Positions 1 to 6,595 of a stretch of 7,034 bases of DNA are shown in pieces. How positions within the stretch are numbered: position 1 is the first letter of the stretch; each line of letters opens with the position of its first letter. A program made the translations under genes and the position numbers. The notes beneath the pieces were generated by a model, which was given only the letters and a program-made list of their open reading frames with translations, searched no databases and was not told the origin of the DNA. The stretch comes from Planctomycetota bacterium (lineage in GTDB: Bacteria; Planctomycetota; Phycisphaerae; Sedimentisphaerales; SM23-30). The DNA lies in contig JAKQBU010000002.1 of NCBI GenBank assembly GCA_029573975.1, positions 1-7,034 on the forward strand, written 5' to 3'.

Positions 1-116
1 TACCGCCGGCCCGCCAGCCCCTCCTGCTGCAGGCGAATGGCCCGATAGCCCAGCCCGCTCAGCCCGCACAGGCTGAGGAAAATAAGAATCGATACGATTA
101 TCAAACGCCGGTACAT
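1..116 (-). CDS. Probable sensor histidine kinase, N-terminal fragment (cut by window edge)
   Basis: An open frame begins with ATG at 116 and runs off the left edge without a stop (38 complete codons). It starts MYRRLIIVSILIFLSLC, a short basic N-terminus followed by a hydrophobic segment (about residues 5-24), then an Arg/Gln/Glu-rich stretch. This fits an uncleaved first membrane helix. It starts 12 nt after the response regulator stop on the same strand, so the two are almost certainly cotranscribed. In OmpR/PhoB-type operons the next gene is usually the cognate membrane-bound histidine kinase, which is why this is proposed. No kinase domain (H-box, N-, G-boxes) is visible because it would lie outside the window. 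The ribosome binding site is weak, so the exact start is uncertain. It could also be another membrane protein. Confidence 0.55.
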   Translation of the reverse strand, partial: MYRRLIIVSILIFLSLCGLSGLGYRAIRLQQEGLAGRR

Positions 117-128
117 ACCAAACAGGTC

Positions 129-824
129 CTACTCATTTTCATATTTATAACCGGCGCCGCGCACGGTTTTAATGATTTGCGGCTCGGTGGTGTCCTTCTC
201 GATCTTTGCCCGCAGTTTGGCGATGTGCATATCCACGGTCCGCGTCCCCAGCTCCGTCATGCTCTCGCCCCAAACCTTCTCGTACAGCTCGTCCCGGCTG
301 ATAATCCGGTGGGGGTGTGCGGCGAAATACTGAATGATCTGGGCCTCGCGGGCGGTAAGCTCCACGCTGCGGCTGTGGTTCTTCACGGTCAGGGCGGAAA
401 TGTCTGCCTCCCAGCCGCCAAAAGAAAACCTCTGGCCGACCGCCCGGCCCGGACTCATCCGCCGCAATACCGCCAGGATCCGCGCCAGCAGTTCCTCCAG
501 CGAAAAAGGCTTGGTCAGGTAATCATCGGCCCCCAGATTCAGCCCGCTGATCTTCTCCTGCTCCTGCCCCTTGGCCGTCAGCATGATAATCGGCGTCTGC
601 AAACCGCTCTGCCGCCACTGTTGACACAATTGCTCCCCGCTGATCTTCGGCAGCATCAGGTCCAGCAGGATCAGATCGAACCGCCGCTCCGCCGCCAGCC
701 GCTGCGCCTCCAGGCCGTCCACCGCTTCATCTGCCGCAAAATCATGATACTCCAGAAAATCCTTCAATCCCTGCCGGATCTTCGGCTCATCTTCCACGAT
801 CAATATGTTTATTTTTGTCTGCAT
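129..824 (-). CDS. OmpR/PhoB-family two-component response regulator
   Basis: A 231-residue DNA-binding response regulator of normal length for the family. The receiver domain (about 5-120) has the acidic pair E11/D12, phosphoacceptor D55 in LLDLMLP, switch T83 and Y102, and K105 in the LTKPF motif. The C-terminal winged helix (about 130-229) has ELTAREAQII, a recognition helix around 194-208 (TRTVDMHIAKLRAKIE) and the closing VRGAGYKY. The RTVDMHI..LR recognition helix resembles PhoB-type regulators. The open frame extends upstream to 932, but the start at 824 is preferred. GGATGG lies 6 nt before it, the protein then begins directly before the first beta strand (MQTKINILIVEDE), and a longer form would run through the promoter and operator. 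ATG at 830 is the alternative. A probable sensor kinase gene follows 12 nt downstream. Likely autoregulated through the operator at 890-937 (inference). The signal sensed is unknown. Confidence 0.95.
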   Translation of the reverse strand: MQTKINILIVEDEPKIRQGLKDFLEYHDFAADEAVDGLEAQRLAAERRFDLILLDLMLPKISGEQLCQQWRQSGLQTPIIMLTAKGQEQEKISGLNLGADDYLTKPFSLEELLARILAVLRRMSPGRAVGQRFSFGGWEADISALTVKNHSRSVELTAREAQIIQYFAAHPHRIISRDELYEKVWGESMTELGTRTVDMHIAKLRAKIEKDTTEPQIIKTVRGAGYKYENE

Positions 825-830
825 AGGCAT

Positions 831-836
831 CCATCC
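831..836 (-). promoter_or_regulatory. Ribosome binding site deciding the response regulator start
   Basis: On the minus strand GGATGG lies 6 nt before the ATG at 824, a usable Shine-Dalgarno distance, whereas it directly abuts the alternative ATG at 830. This favours initiation at 824. Confidence 0.5.
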
Positions 837-860
837 AAAATACGGATATTCCGCTGCTCT

Positions 861-889
861 ATTATACCGTATCTCGTGCCCGCCGGTAT
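861..889 (-). promoter_or_regulatory. Promoter of the response regulator operon
   Basis: A perfect TATAAT -10 hexamer lies at 866-861 on the minus strand, about 37 nt upstream of the regulator's ATG at 824. With a 17-bp spacer the -35 hexamer would be 889-884 (ATACCG), which is poor. The bipartite operator half abuts this position. A strong -10 with a poor -35 next to an activator site is the usual form of a PhoB/OmpR-activated promoter. The leader would be roughly 30 nt. Confidence 0.6.
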
Positions 890-937
890 GTAAATGTTCT
901 GTAAAAAAAGATGGTCCGGATTTTACATCCAATTTAC
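890..937. promoter_or_regulatory. Mirror-image PhoB/OmpR-like operator serving two divergent promoters
   Basis: Two copies of a bipartite element stand back to back. The left copy on the plus strand is GTAAAT (890-895), four bases, then TGTAAAA (900-906). The right copy is its reverse complement: TTTTACA (921-927), four bases, ATTTAC (932-937). Within each copy the GTAAA cores repeat every 11 bp, the half-site spacing known for PhoB/OmpR-family dimers bound head to tail. The dyad centre is 913.5, and the two -10 hexamers (861-866 and 961-966) are symmetric around the same point. The regulator encoded next door is the obvious candidate to bind here. Binding itself is inferred. Confidence 0.65.
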
Positions 938-966
938 TTGGAGTTCAAGGATTTTGATTTCATAAT
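938..966 (+). promoter_or_regulatory. Promoter of the VWA-DUF4139 genes
   Basis: A -10 like hexamer CATAAT (961-966, five of six consensus bases) lies exactly 23 bp after the right operator copy, as on the opposite side. The -35 position at 17-bp spacing is TTGGAG (938-943), weak apart from TTG, which suggests activator dependence. A second possibility is TTGATT (954-959), 16 bp, GATAAT (976-981). That is a better sigma70-like pair and may be an additional or the actual start. The leader would be about 30-45 nt. Confidence 0.5.
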
Positions 967-1017
967 TCAGGTAGTGATAATGTCCGATTTCTGGCAATAC
1001 CTTGAAAGGAGCATACC

Positions 1018-2355
1018 ATGAAAATCCGATCCAAATGCACAAAAGCAGTCCTGGTTCTAACCGTTTCCCTTTTAGGGATAAATACCGCCTGGGGCAAATC
1101 CCTTCCTTCTCCCATCGTCTTTGATCTGTCGCTGGACAAGCCTGTACTCCACGCCGATCAGCCGCAGACAGCCTATCTGCGGATCGCCCTCAAGGGACTA
1201 TGCATCGAACGCGAGCAAACCCGCCCGCCCGTCAATATCGCCATTGTGATCGACAAGTCCGGCTCGATGGGCGGCGAAAAGATCGCCGAAGCCCGCAAAG
1301 CCGCCATTATGGCCATCCAGCGTCTCAACTCTGACGACATTCTTTCCGTCGTAACCTACGATTCCAATGTCAACGTGCTGATTCCCGCGACCAAAGTCTC
1401 CGACCGGGACGCAATGGAGCGGCTGATTCAATCGATCCAGGCCGGAGGCAGTACCGCCTTATACGCCGGCGTCAGCCAGGGTGGGCGGGAACTGAAAAAA
1501 TTTCTGGAGCCGGGCCGGGTCAACCGGATGCTGCTGCTCTCCGATGGTCTGGCCAACGTCGGGCCGCAAACCCCCGACGAATTGGGCCGCTTGGGCGGCT
1601 CTCTCATCGAAGAAGGCATCTCCGTCACCACCATCGGGCTGGGACTGGGATATAACGAGGACCTCATGACCCAACTGGCTTATAAGAGTGACGGCAGCCA
1701 TTACTTTGCCGAACAGGCAACCGACCTGGCGGGTGTGTTCAACAGCGAATTTAACCGCGCCCTGGCGGTCGTCGCCCAGGAGATTCAGATCGAGATCGTC
1801 TGTCCGGCAGGGATCCGCCCCGTTCGGCTGCTGGGTCGCCAGGGCCAGATTCAGGGGCAGAACGTCAAGGCCTATATCAACCAGCTCTTCAGCCAGAGCG
1901 AGAAATATCTGCTGCTGGAAATGGAAGTGCCCCCGATGGCCGGCGATACCGCCCGGACCGTAGCTACCGTGCGGATAAATTATGGGGATATGAACACCCA
2001 TACCACGCAGGAATGGATCGGCAGCTCGGGAGTCACATTTTCCGCCGATGAAAAACGGATCGAAGCGAATACGAATACCCGGGTGACGGTCGATGTCGTG
2101 GAGCAGATCGCCATCGAACGCAATAAAATGGCCCTGCAGCTCCGGGATCGGGGAGAAACAAAAAAGGCCGAAGAAATGCTGAAGAGCAACGCCAGCTATT
2201 TAAAAGAATATGGCGCGAAGTATCAATCCAGCAAGCTGGACGAGTATGCCGAAGACAATCGCAACGACGCCGACAATCTGGATGAAAACAACTGGACCCG
2301 GCAGCGAAAGTCCATGCGCGCCTCCCAGTTCCAGCGCGAAACCCAGCAAAAATAG
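1018..2355 (+). CDS. Secreted von Willebrand factor type A (VWA) domain protein
   Basis: A 445-residue exported protein. Residues 1-26 form a Sec-type signal peptide (basic MKIRSK, hydrophobic VLVLTVSLLG core, likely cleavage after AWG). A beta-rich segment (about 30-70) precedes a VWA domain (about 72-250) with a complete metal-ion-dependent adhesion site: D79-K-S81-G-S83, T146 in GGSTALYAG, and D176 in LLLSDG. The rest is a beta-rich region (about 255-345) and a polar helical tail (about 360-445) rich in Lys, Glu, Asn and Gln. No membrane anchor or lipobox is seen, so it is probably periplasmic. It belongs to the broad YfbK/COG2304-like class. VWA domains bind protein partners through the metal, but the partner here is unknown. 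AAAGGAG (1005-1011) lies 6 nt before the ATG and fixes the start. It is the first gene of a pair with the DUF4139 gene 85 nt downstream, and is probably controlled by the divergent response regulator. Confidence 0.9.
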   Translation: MKIRSKCTKAVLVLTVSLLGINTAWGKSLPSPIVFDLSLDKPVLHADQPQTAYLRIALKGLCIEREQTRPPVNIAIVIDKSGSMGGEKIAEARKAAIMAIQRLNSDDILSVVTYDSNVNVLIPATKVSDRDAMERLIQSIQAGGSTALYAGVSQGGRELKKFLEPGRVNRMLLLSDGLANVGPQTPDELGRLGGSLIEEGISVTTIGLGLGYNEDLMTQLAYKSDGSHYFAEQATDLAGVFNSEFNRALAVVAQEIQIEIVCPAGIRPVRLLGRQGQIQGQNVKAYINQLFSQSEKYLLLEMEVPPMAGDTARTVATVRINYGDMNTHTTQEWIGSSGVTFSADEKRIEANTNTRVTVDVVEQIAIERNKMALQLRDRGETKKAEEMLKSNASYLKEYGAKYQSSKLDEYAEDNRNDADNLDENNWTRQRKSMRASQFQRETQQK

Positions 2356-2369
2356 AATTTTCAGGTAGG

Positions 2370-2402
2370 GTGTGTCCCGATATATATATCGGGATTGCAC
2401 AC
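2370..2402. repeat. AT-cored palindrome (hairpin) between the VWA and DUF4139 genes
   Basis: A perfect 20-bp palindrome (2375-2394, half TCCCGATATA) is flanked by GTGTG (2370-2374) and, after a 3-nt bulge, CACAC (2398-2402). As RNA it would form a long hairpin starting 14 nt after the VWA stop. No T-run follows, so it is not a standard intrinsic terminator. It may be an mRNA processing or stability element between two cotranscribed genes, an attenuator, or one copy of a dispersed REP-like palindrome. Confidence 0.7.
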
Positions 2403-2440
2403 GCGGTTCAAATAATATAACTTAAATAAAGGAACCCATT

Positions 2441-4243
2441 ATGAAAAAAACCATCGCATTACTGATTCTTGTCCTGCTATCAACAACATATCAACTCACC
2501 TTCGCCAACGCCGCCACCACCACGGGGGCCATCTCCGAGGTTACGGTCTATCGCGGCCAGGCCCTGGTGACCCGTTCCCTCGATCTGGAGGTCCCCGCCG
2601 GCAGTTCCGAGATCGTCGTTACCGGCCTGCCCCACCAGATTGTATCCGAAAGCCTCTATGCCCAGGCCTCCGGGGACGCGATGGTTCTCAGCGTCCGCTA
2701 TCGGGAGCAGGCGGTTGAGGAGGATACCCGCGAAGAGGTCAAGCAGCTCGATGCCAAAATCGAAGACATGAATCGCCAGATCAAACATACCCAGAAAAAC
2801 CTGGAACACGGCGGCAATTTGCGGGGCCGCTATGAACCATTCTGGAACCTCTCGACGACCACCGCCAACCACGATTTCGACCGGGCTTTACTGCAATATG
2901 AACCCATCGAAAAATTGACCGGCTATCTGGAAGGGAAAATGACCCAACTCCATGAAAATGCCCTGAATCTGGAAGATCAACTGGAAGATTTGCAAAAGGA
3001 ATTGAATCTGCTGCAGCGCCAGCGGGAAGAACTGGCCGCCGGCCGTTCCCGCACCGAACGGGAAGCCGTGCTGAATATTCACAAGACCGATGACAAGAAA
3101 ACCGCCATCCAATTGAGTTACCTGGTGAATGATGCCAACTGGCTGCCCCAGTACAATCTGCGGGCCGATGCCGAACAAACCAAAGTCCAGGTGGAGTATA
3201 ACGCCATCATCCATCAGGCCAGCGGCGAAAACTGGGACGGCGTCACCCTGCGCCTTTCCACCGCCGAACCAAGCATGGCGGCCTTCGCCCCGGCCCTGGA
3301 CCCCATGAAAGTGCTGCTGGGAGCCGGTGTTTTGGGAGGCGACCGATCCAGCCAGGAGGCGAATAAGGATTCGCAGCCGGTTGCTCAGCAGTTGGAAAAC
3401 GCCCCTTCTTCGTCCTATCTGGACTTAAGCGGGCAATTCGGCAGCATTCAGCAGAATCGCCGCGTAGCCGCCGGGAAAGGGAAAGTCGCCCAGCAGGAGC
3501 TTAACCAACTGGCCACGCTAAATCAGGCCATCGAATTGCAGGTGGATGATAAAGCCCTGGGCCTGATTCAAAAGCAGGCCCAGGAGTTTGCCCGCAAAGA
3601 AGGCGTGAGTGTTTCCTATCAACTGGCCGGCAAACTCTCGCTGCCCAGCCGCAGCGACCAGCAACTGGTCACCATCGCCCGCATCGACGCCGGCGCTGCC
3701 TTTTGTTTTGTCGCCACCCCCCTGCTGACCGATTATGTCTATCTGCAGGCCGAGATGGTCAACGACAGCGATACCATCCTGCTGCCCGGCCCAGCCAGCC
3801 TGTACCGCGGCAGCGATTTTGTCGGCAAGGGTGAGATGCCCCTGGTCACCATGGGCGAAAAGTTCACCGCCGGCTTCGGCGTGGATTCCCAGATTCAGGT
3901 CACCCGCGAATTCAAGGACAAAAAGATCGAAACCCTCTGGGGCAACCGCGTCGATACCTACCATTACCGGATTGCCCTTCAAAACTACAAAAAGACCCCG
4001 GTCCCGCTGCGGCTGCTGGAACGGCTGCCCTATACCGAAGATGAAACGCTGGCCATCAGCGATCTGGAAAGCAGTGTGCCTTTGAGTAACAATGCCGAGT
4101 ATGCCGCCCACCTGAAGGACAAGGGCATCCTCCGCTGGGACCTCACCCTAGCACCCGATACCACCGGCGAAAAGGCCACCGTCGTCACCTACAGCTATAC
4201 CATGAAATACGACAATGACATGCACGTAATTTCCGCTCAATAA
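2441..4243 (+). CDS. Exported DUF4140/DUF4139 (MuiA-like) envelope protein
   Basis: A 600-residue protein of the family often annotated mucoidy inhibitor MuiA or DUF4139. A signal peptide covers about residues 1-24 (MKKTIALLILVLLSTTY..., likely cleavage near ANA). A DUF4140-like N-terminal domain follows (about 30-130: ISEVTVYRGQALVTRSLDLEV). Long charged helices typical of coiled coils lie at about 92-122 and 165-205. The DUF4139 domain (about 220-598) has WLPQYNLRAD (234-243) and GENWDGVTLRLSTAEP (262-277). It is interrupted by a polar Gln/Ser/Ala-rich insert at about 300-390, then resumes and ends with a beta-rich part (YTMKYDNDMHV). The molecular function of the family is not established; an envelope or polysaccharide-related role is only suggested by its name. 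AAAGGA lies 7 nt before the ATG. It is the second gene after the VWA gene, separated by a hairpin, and is followed by a strong terminator, so the pair looks like one transcription unit. Confidence 0.9.
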   Translation: MKKTIALLILVLLSTTYQLTFANAATTTGAISEVTVYRGQALVTRSLDLEVPAGSSEIVVTGLPHQIVSESLYAQASGDAMVLSVRYREQAVEEDTREEVKQLDAKIEDMNRQIKHTQKNLEHGGNLRGRYEPFWNLSTTTANHDFDRALLQYEPIEKLTGYLEGKMTQLHENALNLEDQLEDLQKELNLLQRQREELAAGRSRTEREAVLNIHKTDDKKTAIQLSYLVNDANWLPQYNLRADAEQTKVQVEYNAIIHQASGENWDGVTLRLSTAEPSMAAFAPALDPMKVLLGAGVLGGDRSSQEANKDSQPVAQQLENAPSSSYLDLSGQFGSIQQNRRVAAGKGKVAQQELNQLATLNQAIELQVDDKALGLIQKQAQEFARKEGVSVSYQLAGKLSLPSRSDQQLVTIARIDAGAAFCFVATPLLTDYVYLQAEMVNDSDTILLPGPASLYRGSDFVGKGEMPLVTMGEKFTAGFGVDSQIQVTREFKDKKIETLWGNRVDTYHYRIALQNYKKTPVPLRLLERLPYTEDETLAISDLESSVPLSNNAEYAAHLKDKGILRWDLTLAPDTTGEKATVVTYSYTMKYDNDMHVISAQ

Positions 4244-4269
4244 AGTAAAACCGTGAAAACTATGTCTGC

Positions 4270-4303
4270 GGGGTAGATAGTTCTTGCTATCTACCCCTTT
4301 TTT
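4270..4303 (+). terminator. Strong rho-independent terminator after the DUF4139 gene
   Basis: A perfect 11-bp stem, GGGGTAGATAG (4270-4280) with CTATCTACCCC (4287-4297), has a 6-nt loop TTCTTG and is followed by six T (4298-4303). It begins 26 nt after the stop codon. The opposite strand has no T-run after the stem, so it acts in the plus direction and closes the VWA-DUF4139 unit. Confidence 0.95.
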
Positions 4304-4364
4304 GTTTATATGGGCCAGAGTAATTTGATATATTTCGAAAGTGCTTTAAAAAACGTCAGCAGCA

Positions 4365-4369
4365 GAGGG
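4365..4369 (+). promoter_or_regulatory. Ribosome binding site deciding the oxidoreductase start
   Basis: GAGGG lies 6 nt before the ATG at 4376. The alternative in-frame ATG at 4397, just before the twin-arginine motif, has no such sequence in front, so the longer form is preferred. Confidence 0.65.
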
Positions 4370-4375
4370 TAAAAT

Positions 4376-5623
4376 ATGAATCAGACCGAATATATCATGA
4401 ATCGCAGGAGTTTTTTGACCGGCATAGCCGCCGCCGGGACCGCAATTACAGCCGGGCCGCTCTTAAAGGCCCAGGACGCCCCAGCCGCCGTCCCACTGGA
4501 CCATAAAATCAAGGCCGGTATCATCGGCTGCGGCGGACGCGGGGCCTGGATCGCCGGCCTGTTTAAGCAGCACGGCGGGTATGAATTCATCGCCGCCGCG
4601 GACTACTTCCAGGACCGGGCCGATAAGGCCGGCGCCGCCCTGGGTGTCGATAAATCCCGCTGTTTTTCGGGTCTTTCCGCCTATCAGCGGGTCATCGATT
4701 CCGGTGTGGAGGCCGTCATCCTGGAAACCCCGCCCTATTTTTTCCCCGAACATGCCGCCGCCGCCGTGCAGGCTGGCCTGCACGTGTATATGGCCAAGCC
4801 CGTCGCCGTCGATGTCCCCGGCGTCTTGAAAATCAGCGAACTGGGCAAGACCTCCGCCCAGCAGAAACGCGTCTTTCACATCGATTATCAGATGCCCACC
4901 GACCCGATAAACATCGAAGTCTATAACCGCCTCCGGCAGGGCGCTCTGGGGGATCTGCAAATGGTTTTCTCGGTCGGCAGCAGCGGGGGAGATGGAATCT
5001 CCAACGACCCGCCGTTCCGGGACACCATCGAAGACCGGCTCGTCGATTTGATCTGGGTCAACGACGACGCCCTGAGCTGCGGCTACATCGGCAATTTCGA
5101 TATCCACATTATTGACACCATCATCTGGGCCTTGGGCCGCCGTCCCGTCGGTGCCTATTCCAAAGGCAGCCGCTGCCGCAAAGACCCCCACGGCGATGCC
5201 CTGGATACCTATTTCATCACCTACACCTTTGAAGACGGCCTGGTCTGGAATCATCACAGTGCCGCCGGCCCCACCCACGACTGGCTCAAACAAGGCTCAC
5301 TGGAAGGAGCCATCCAGGGCGTTCTGGCCAACGCCCGCTTTTCCTACTGGGACAAGGCCTATGTACGCGGCGGCCCCCAGCACTTTTCCGGCGGCCCGGT
5401 GAGCGACCTCTATGAATCCGGTGCCAAACGCAATATCGCTGCCTTTTACAACGCCATCCTGGCCGGTAACTGCGCCAATGAATCGGTTGTCCGTTCTGTC
5501 GATTGCACCCTCACCTGTATCCTCGGGCGGGAAGTCGCCCACCGCGGCTGCCTCCTTACCATGGACGAACTAATCCGGGAGAACCGCCGTCTGCAACCCA
5601 ATCTCAAAGGCCTGAAAGCATAA
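4376..5623 (+). CDS. Tat-exported Gfo/Idh/MocA family oxidoreductase
   Basis: A 415-residue NAD(P)-dependent oxidoreductase of the glucose-fructose oxidoreductase/inositol dehydrogenase family. A twin-arginine signal (about 8-32: N9-R10-R11-S-F-L, then a small-residue hydrophobic stretch) implies folded export with bound cofactor. A Rossmann fold follows, with KAGIIGCGGRG (46-56). The usual EKP motif reads AKP here (M139-A-K141-P142), keeping the catalytic lysine but not the glutamate. A C-terminal substrate domain contains the conserved His/Asp region NFDIHIIDTIIW (240-251, H244 and D247 being candidate catalytic residues) and WNHHSAAGPTHDW (291-303). The substrate is probably a sugar or sugar derivative, by family analogy; it cannot be named. 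Many planctomycetes and relatives carry large numbers of such exported paralogues. The gene stands alone between two terminators, with no clear promoter seen in 4304-4364. Confidence 0.9.
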   Translation: MNQTEYIMNRRSFLTGIAAAGTAITAGPLLKAQDAPAAVPLDHKIKAGIIGCGGRGAWIAGLFKQHGGYEFIAAADYFQDRADKAGAALGVDKSRCFSGLSAYQRVIDSGVEAVILETPPYFFPEHAAAAVQAGLHVYMAKPVAVDVPGVLKISELGKTSAQQKRVFHIDYQMPTDPINIEVYNRLRQGALGDLQMVFSVGSSGGDGISNDPPFRDTIEDRLVDLIWVNDDALSCGYIGNFDIHIIDTIIWALGRRPVGAYSKGSRCRKDPHGDALDTYFITYTFEDGLVWNHHSAAGPTHDWLKQGSLEGAIQGVLANARFSYWDKAYVRGGPQHFSGGPVSDLYESGAKRNIAAFYNAILAGNCANESVVRSVDCTLTCILGREVAHRGCLLTMDELIRENRRLQPNLKGLKA

Positions 5624-5630
5624 AAATATC

Positions 5631-5657
5631 ATCGCCGCCGGCGATACCGCATTTTTT
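5631..5657 (+). terminator. Probable terminator after the oxidoreductase gene
   Basis: ATCGCC (5631-5636) and GGCGAT (5640-5645) form a GC-rich 6-bp stem with a GCC loop, starting 7 nt after the stop codon. A run of six T (5652-5657) begins six bases after the stem, followed by more T-rich sequence. The gap between stem and T-run makes it imperfect. The rest of the convergent interval to 5761 shows no gene. Confidence 0.6.
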
Positions 5658-5761
5658 ATCTTTTATTGGACGGAAACGCCAAAAAGTCGATAGTTACATC
5701 CAAAACCGGCTCTGGCTCCCCAATACAAGGGATCGAAGAGCTTCTGACGCTGGCGTCTGCC

Positions 5762-6511
5762 TTACCACATTTCCCGTTCATCGGCGAAGGGACCGGCGGA
5801 TCCTTTGGTTTTTTTCGCCTTATCGCGGGCTTTCAGGATCGCCCCGGCAATCGCGATATCCTCCTCGCTGGTGATCTTGATATTGCTGGTAGTCCCCTCA
5901 ACCACCTGGACCGGAATCCCCAGCGCCTCCACCAGTTGCGCATCGTCGGTAATCTTCTCCTTCACCGACTCGATATTTTCATACGCCCGGCGAATAATCT
6001 CCGGCTTGAACACCTGCGGCGTCTGCGCCTCCCACATTTCCGTCCGGTCCATGGTTTTGGCGATAATATTTTGGTCGCCCACCCGCTTGATCGTGCCCAC
6101 CAGCCGGTGCGCCAGAATCGCGGCCCCGCTCTGGGCGGCCGCGGCAAAGACCGCGTCAATCTGCTCCGCCGTCACACACGGCCGCACCGCATCATGCAGG
6201 GCAATCAGGTTCACGCCTTCTTTTACTTCCGCCAGCAGCTTCCGAACCGTTTTATACCGCTCGGCGTCACCCAGAATCACCTTCACCCCGTGAAACCCGA
6301 CACTGGCCCCCCACTTGATCTGAAACAGCTCTTCCTCGTCCGCCGGGATTGCCAGCACCACCTGGCCCACATCCTCCCGGTCGGCAAACCGTTCCACCGT
6401 CCGCAAAAAAACCGCCCGCCCGTCTATATCGCAGAACTGCTTCTTCCGTTTCCCCTTGAACCGGGTACTGGCCCCCGCCGCCGGAATCAATACCGCTACT
6501 TTATTCGCCAT
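5762..6511 (-). CDS. ispD: 2-C-methyl-D-erythritol 4-phosphate cytidylyltransferase
   Basis: A 249-residue enzyme of the MEP (non-mevalonate) isoprenoid pathway, transferring CMP from CTP to methylerythritol phosphate in the cytoplasm. The nucleotide-binding N-terminus is VAVLIPAAGASTRF (5-18, with R17), then KKQF with K24 in place of the usual PKQF. Further family motifs are LHDAVRP (105-111), DRTEMWEAQTPQVF (155-168, with R156), ITDDAQLVE (187-195) and GTTSNIKITSEEDI (206-219, with K212). The residues matching the CTP-binding Arg/Lys and the substrate-binding Arg and Lys are present. The region usually reading R-x-x-S-V is AERYKTV (83-89), so this is a divergent member. A charged tail of about 30 residues follows the last motif. 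The start at 6511 places the first beta strand at residue 4; the ribosome binding site is weak. ispF and other MEP genes are not adjacent in this window. It is convergent with the oxidoreductase gene. Confidence 0.93.
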   Translation of the reverse strand: MANKVAVLIPAAGASTRFKGKRKKQFCDIDGRAVFLRTVERFADREDVGQVVLAIPADEEELFQIKWGASVGFHGVKVILGDAERYKTVRKLLAEVKEGVNLIALHDAVRPCVTAEQIDAVFAAAAQSGAAILAHRLVGTIKRVGDQNIIAKTMDRTEMWEAQTPQVFKPEIIRRAYENIESVKEKITDDAQLVEALGIPVQVVEGTTSNIKITSEEDIAIAGAILKARDKAKKTKGSAGPFADEREMW

Positions 6512-6567
6512 AACTACTTCTTACTTCAAATTTTATAATCTTAACGCCAACAACAAACATTACTTCT

Positions 6568-6595
6568 ATCTTACCTCCAACCCCCTGTCTGTCAA
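6568..6595 (-). promoter_or_regulatory. Candidate sigma70-like promoter of ispD
   Basis: On the minus strand a perfect TTGACA -35 (6595-6590) is followed after 16 bp by TAAGAT (6573-6568), a four-of-six -10. The start would give a leader of about 50 nt before ispD. It lies in the 180-nt gap behind the CcdA-like gene, so ispD may be transcribed independently of it. The rest of the gap is AT-rich with no gene seen. Confidence 0.45.

Noticed and set aside
825..932. Extension of the response regulator frame upstream to an ATG at 932
   Set aside because: The added 36 residues have no domain similarity and would run through the TATAAT promoter and the operator. The start at 824 has a ribosome binding site and gives a normal family length.
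4304..4364. Promoter for the oxidoreductase gene
   Set aside because: The region is AT-rich with several TTGATA/TTTAAA-like hexamers, but none pair with good spacing, so none is called.
5741..5760. GACGC/GCGTC inverted repeat downstream of ispD as its terminator
   Set aside because: The loop is only two bases and no T-run follows on the minus strand.
5666..6538. Long plus-strand open frame opposite ispD (290 codons)
   Set aside because: It is the antisense shadow of ispD. Its composition (rich in Arg, Pro, His, Leu) and lack of any domain are typical of such frames. Similar shadows opposite the regulator, VWA, DUF4139 and oxidoreductase genes were rejected for the same reason.
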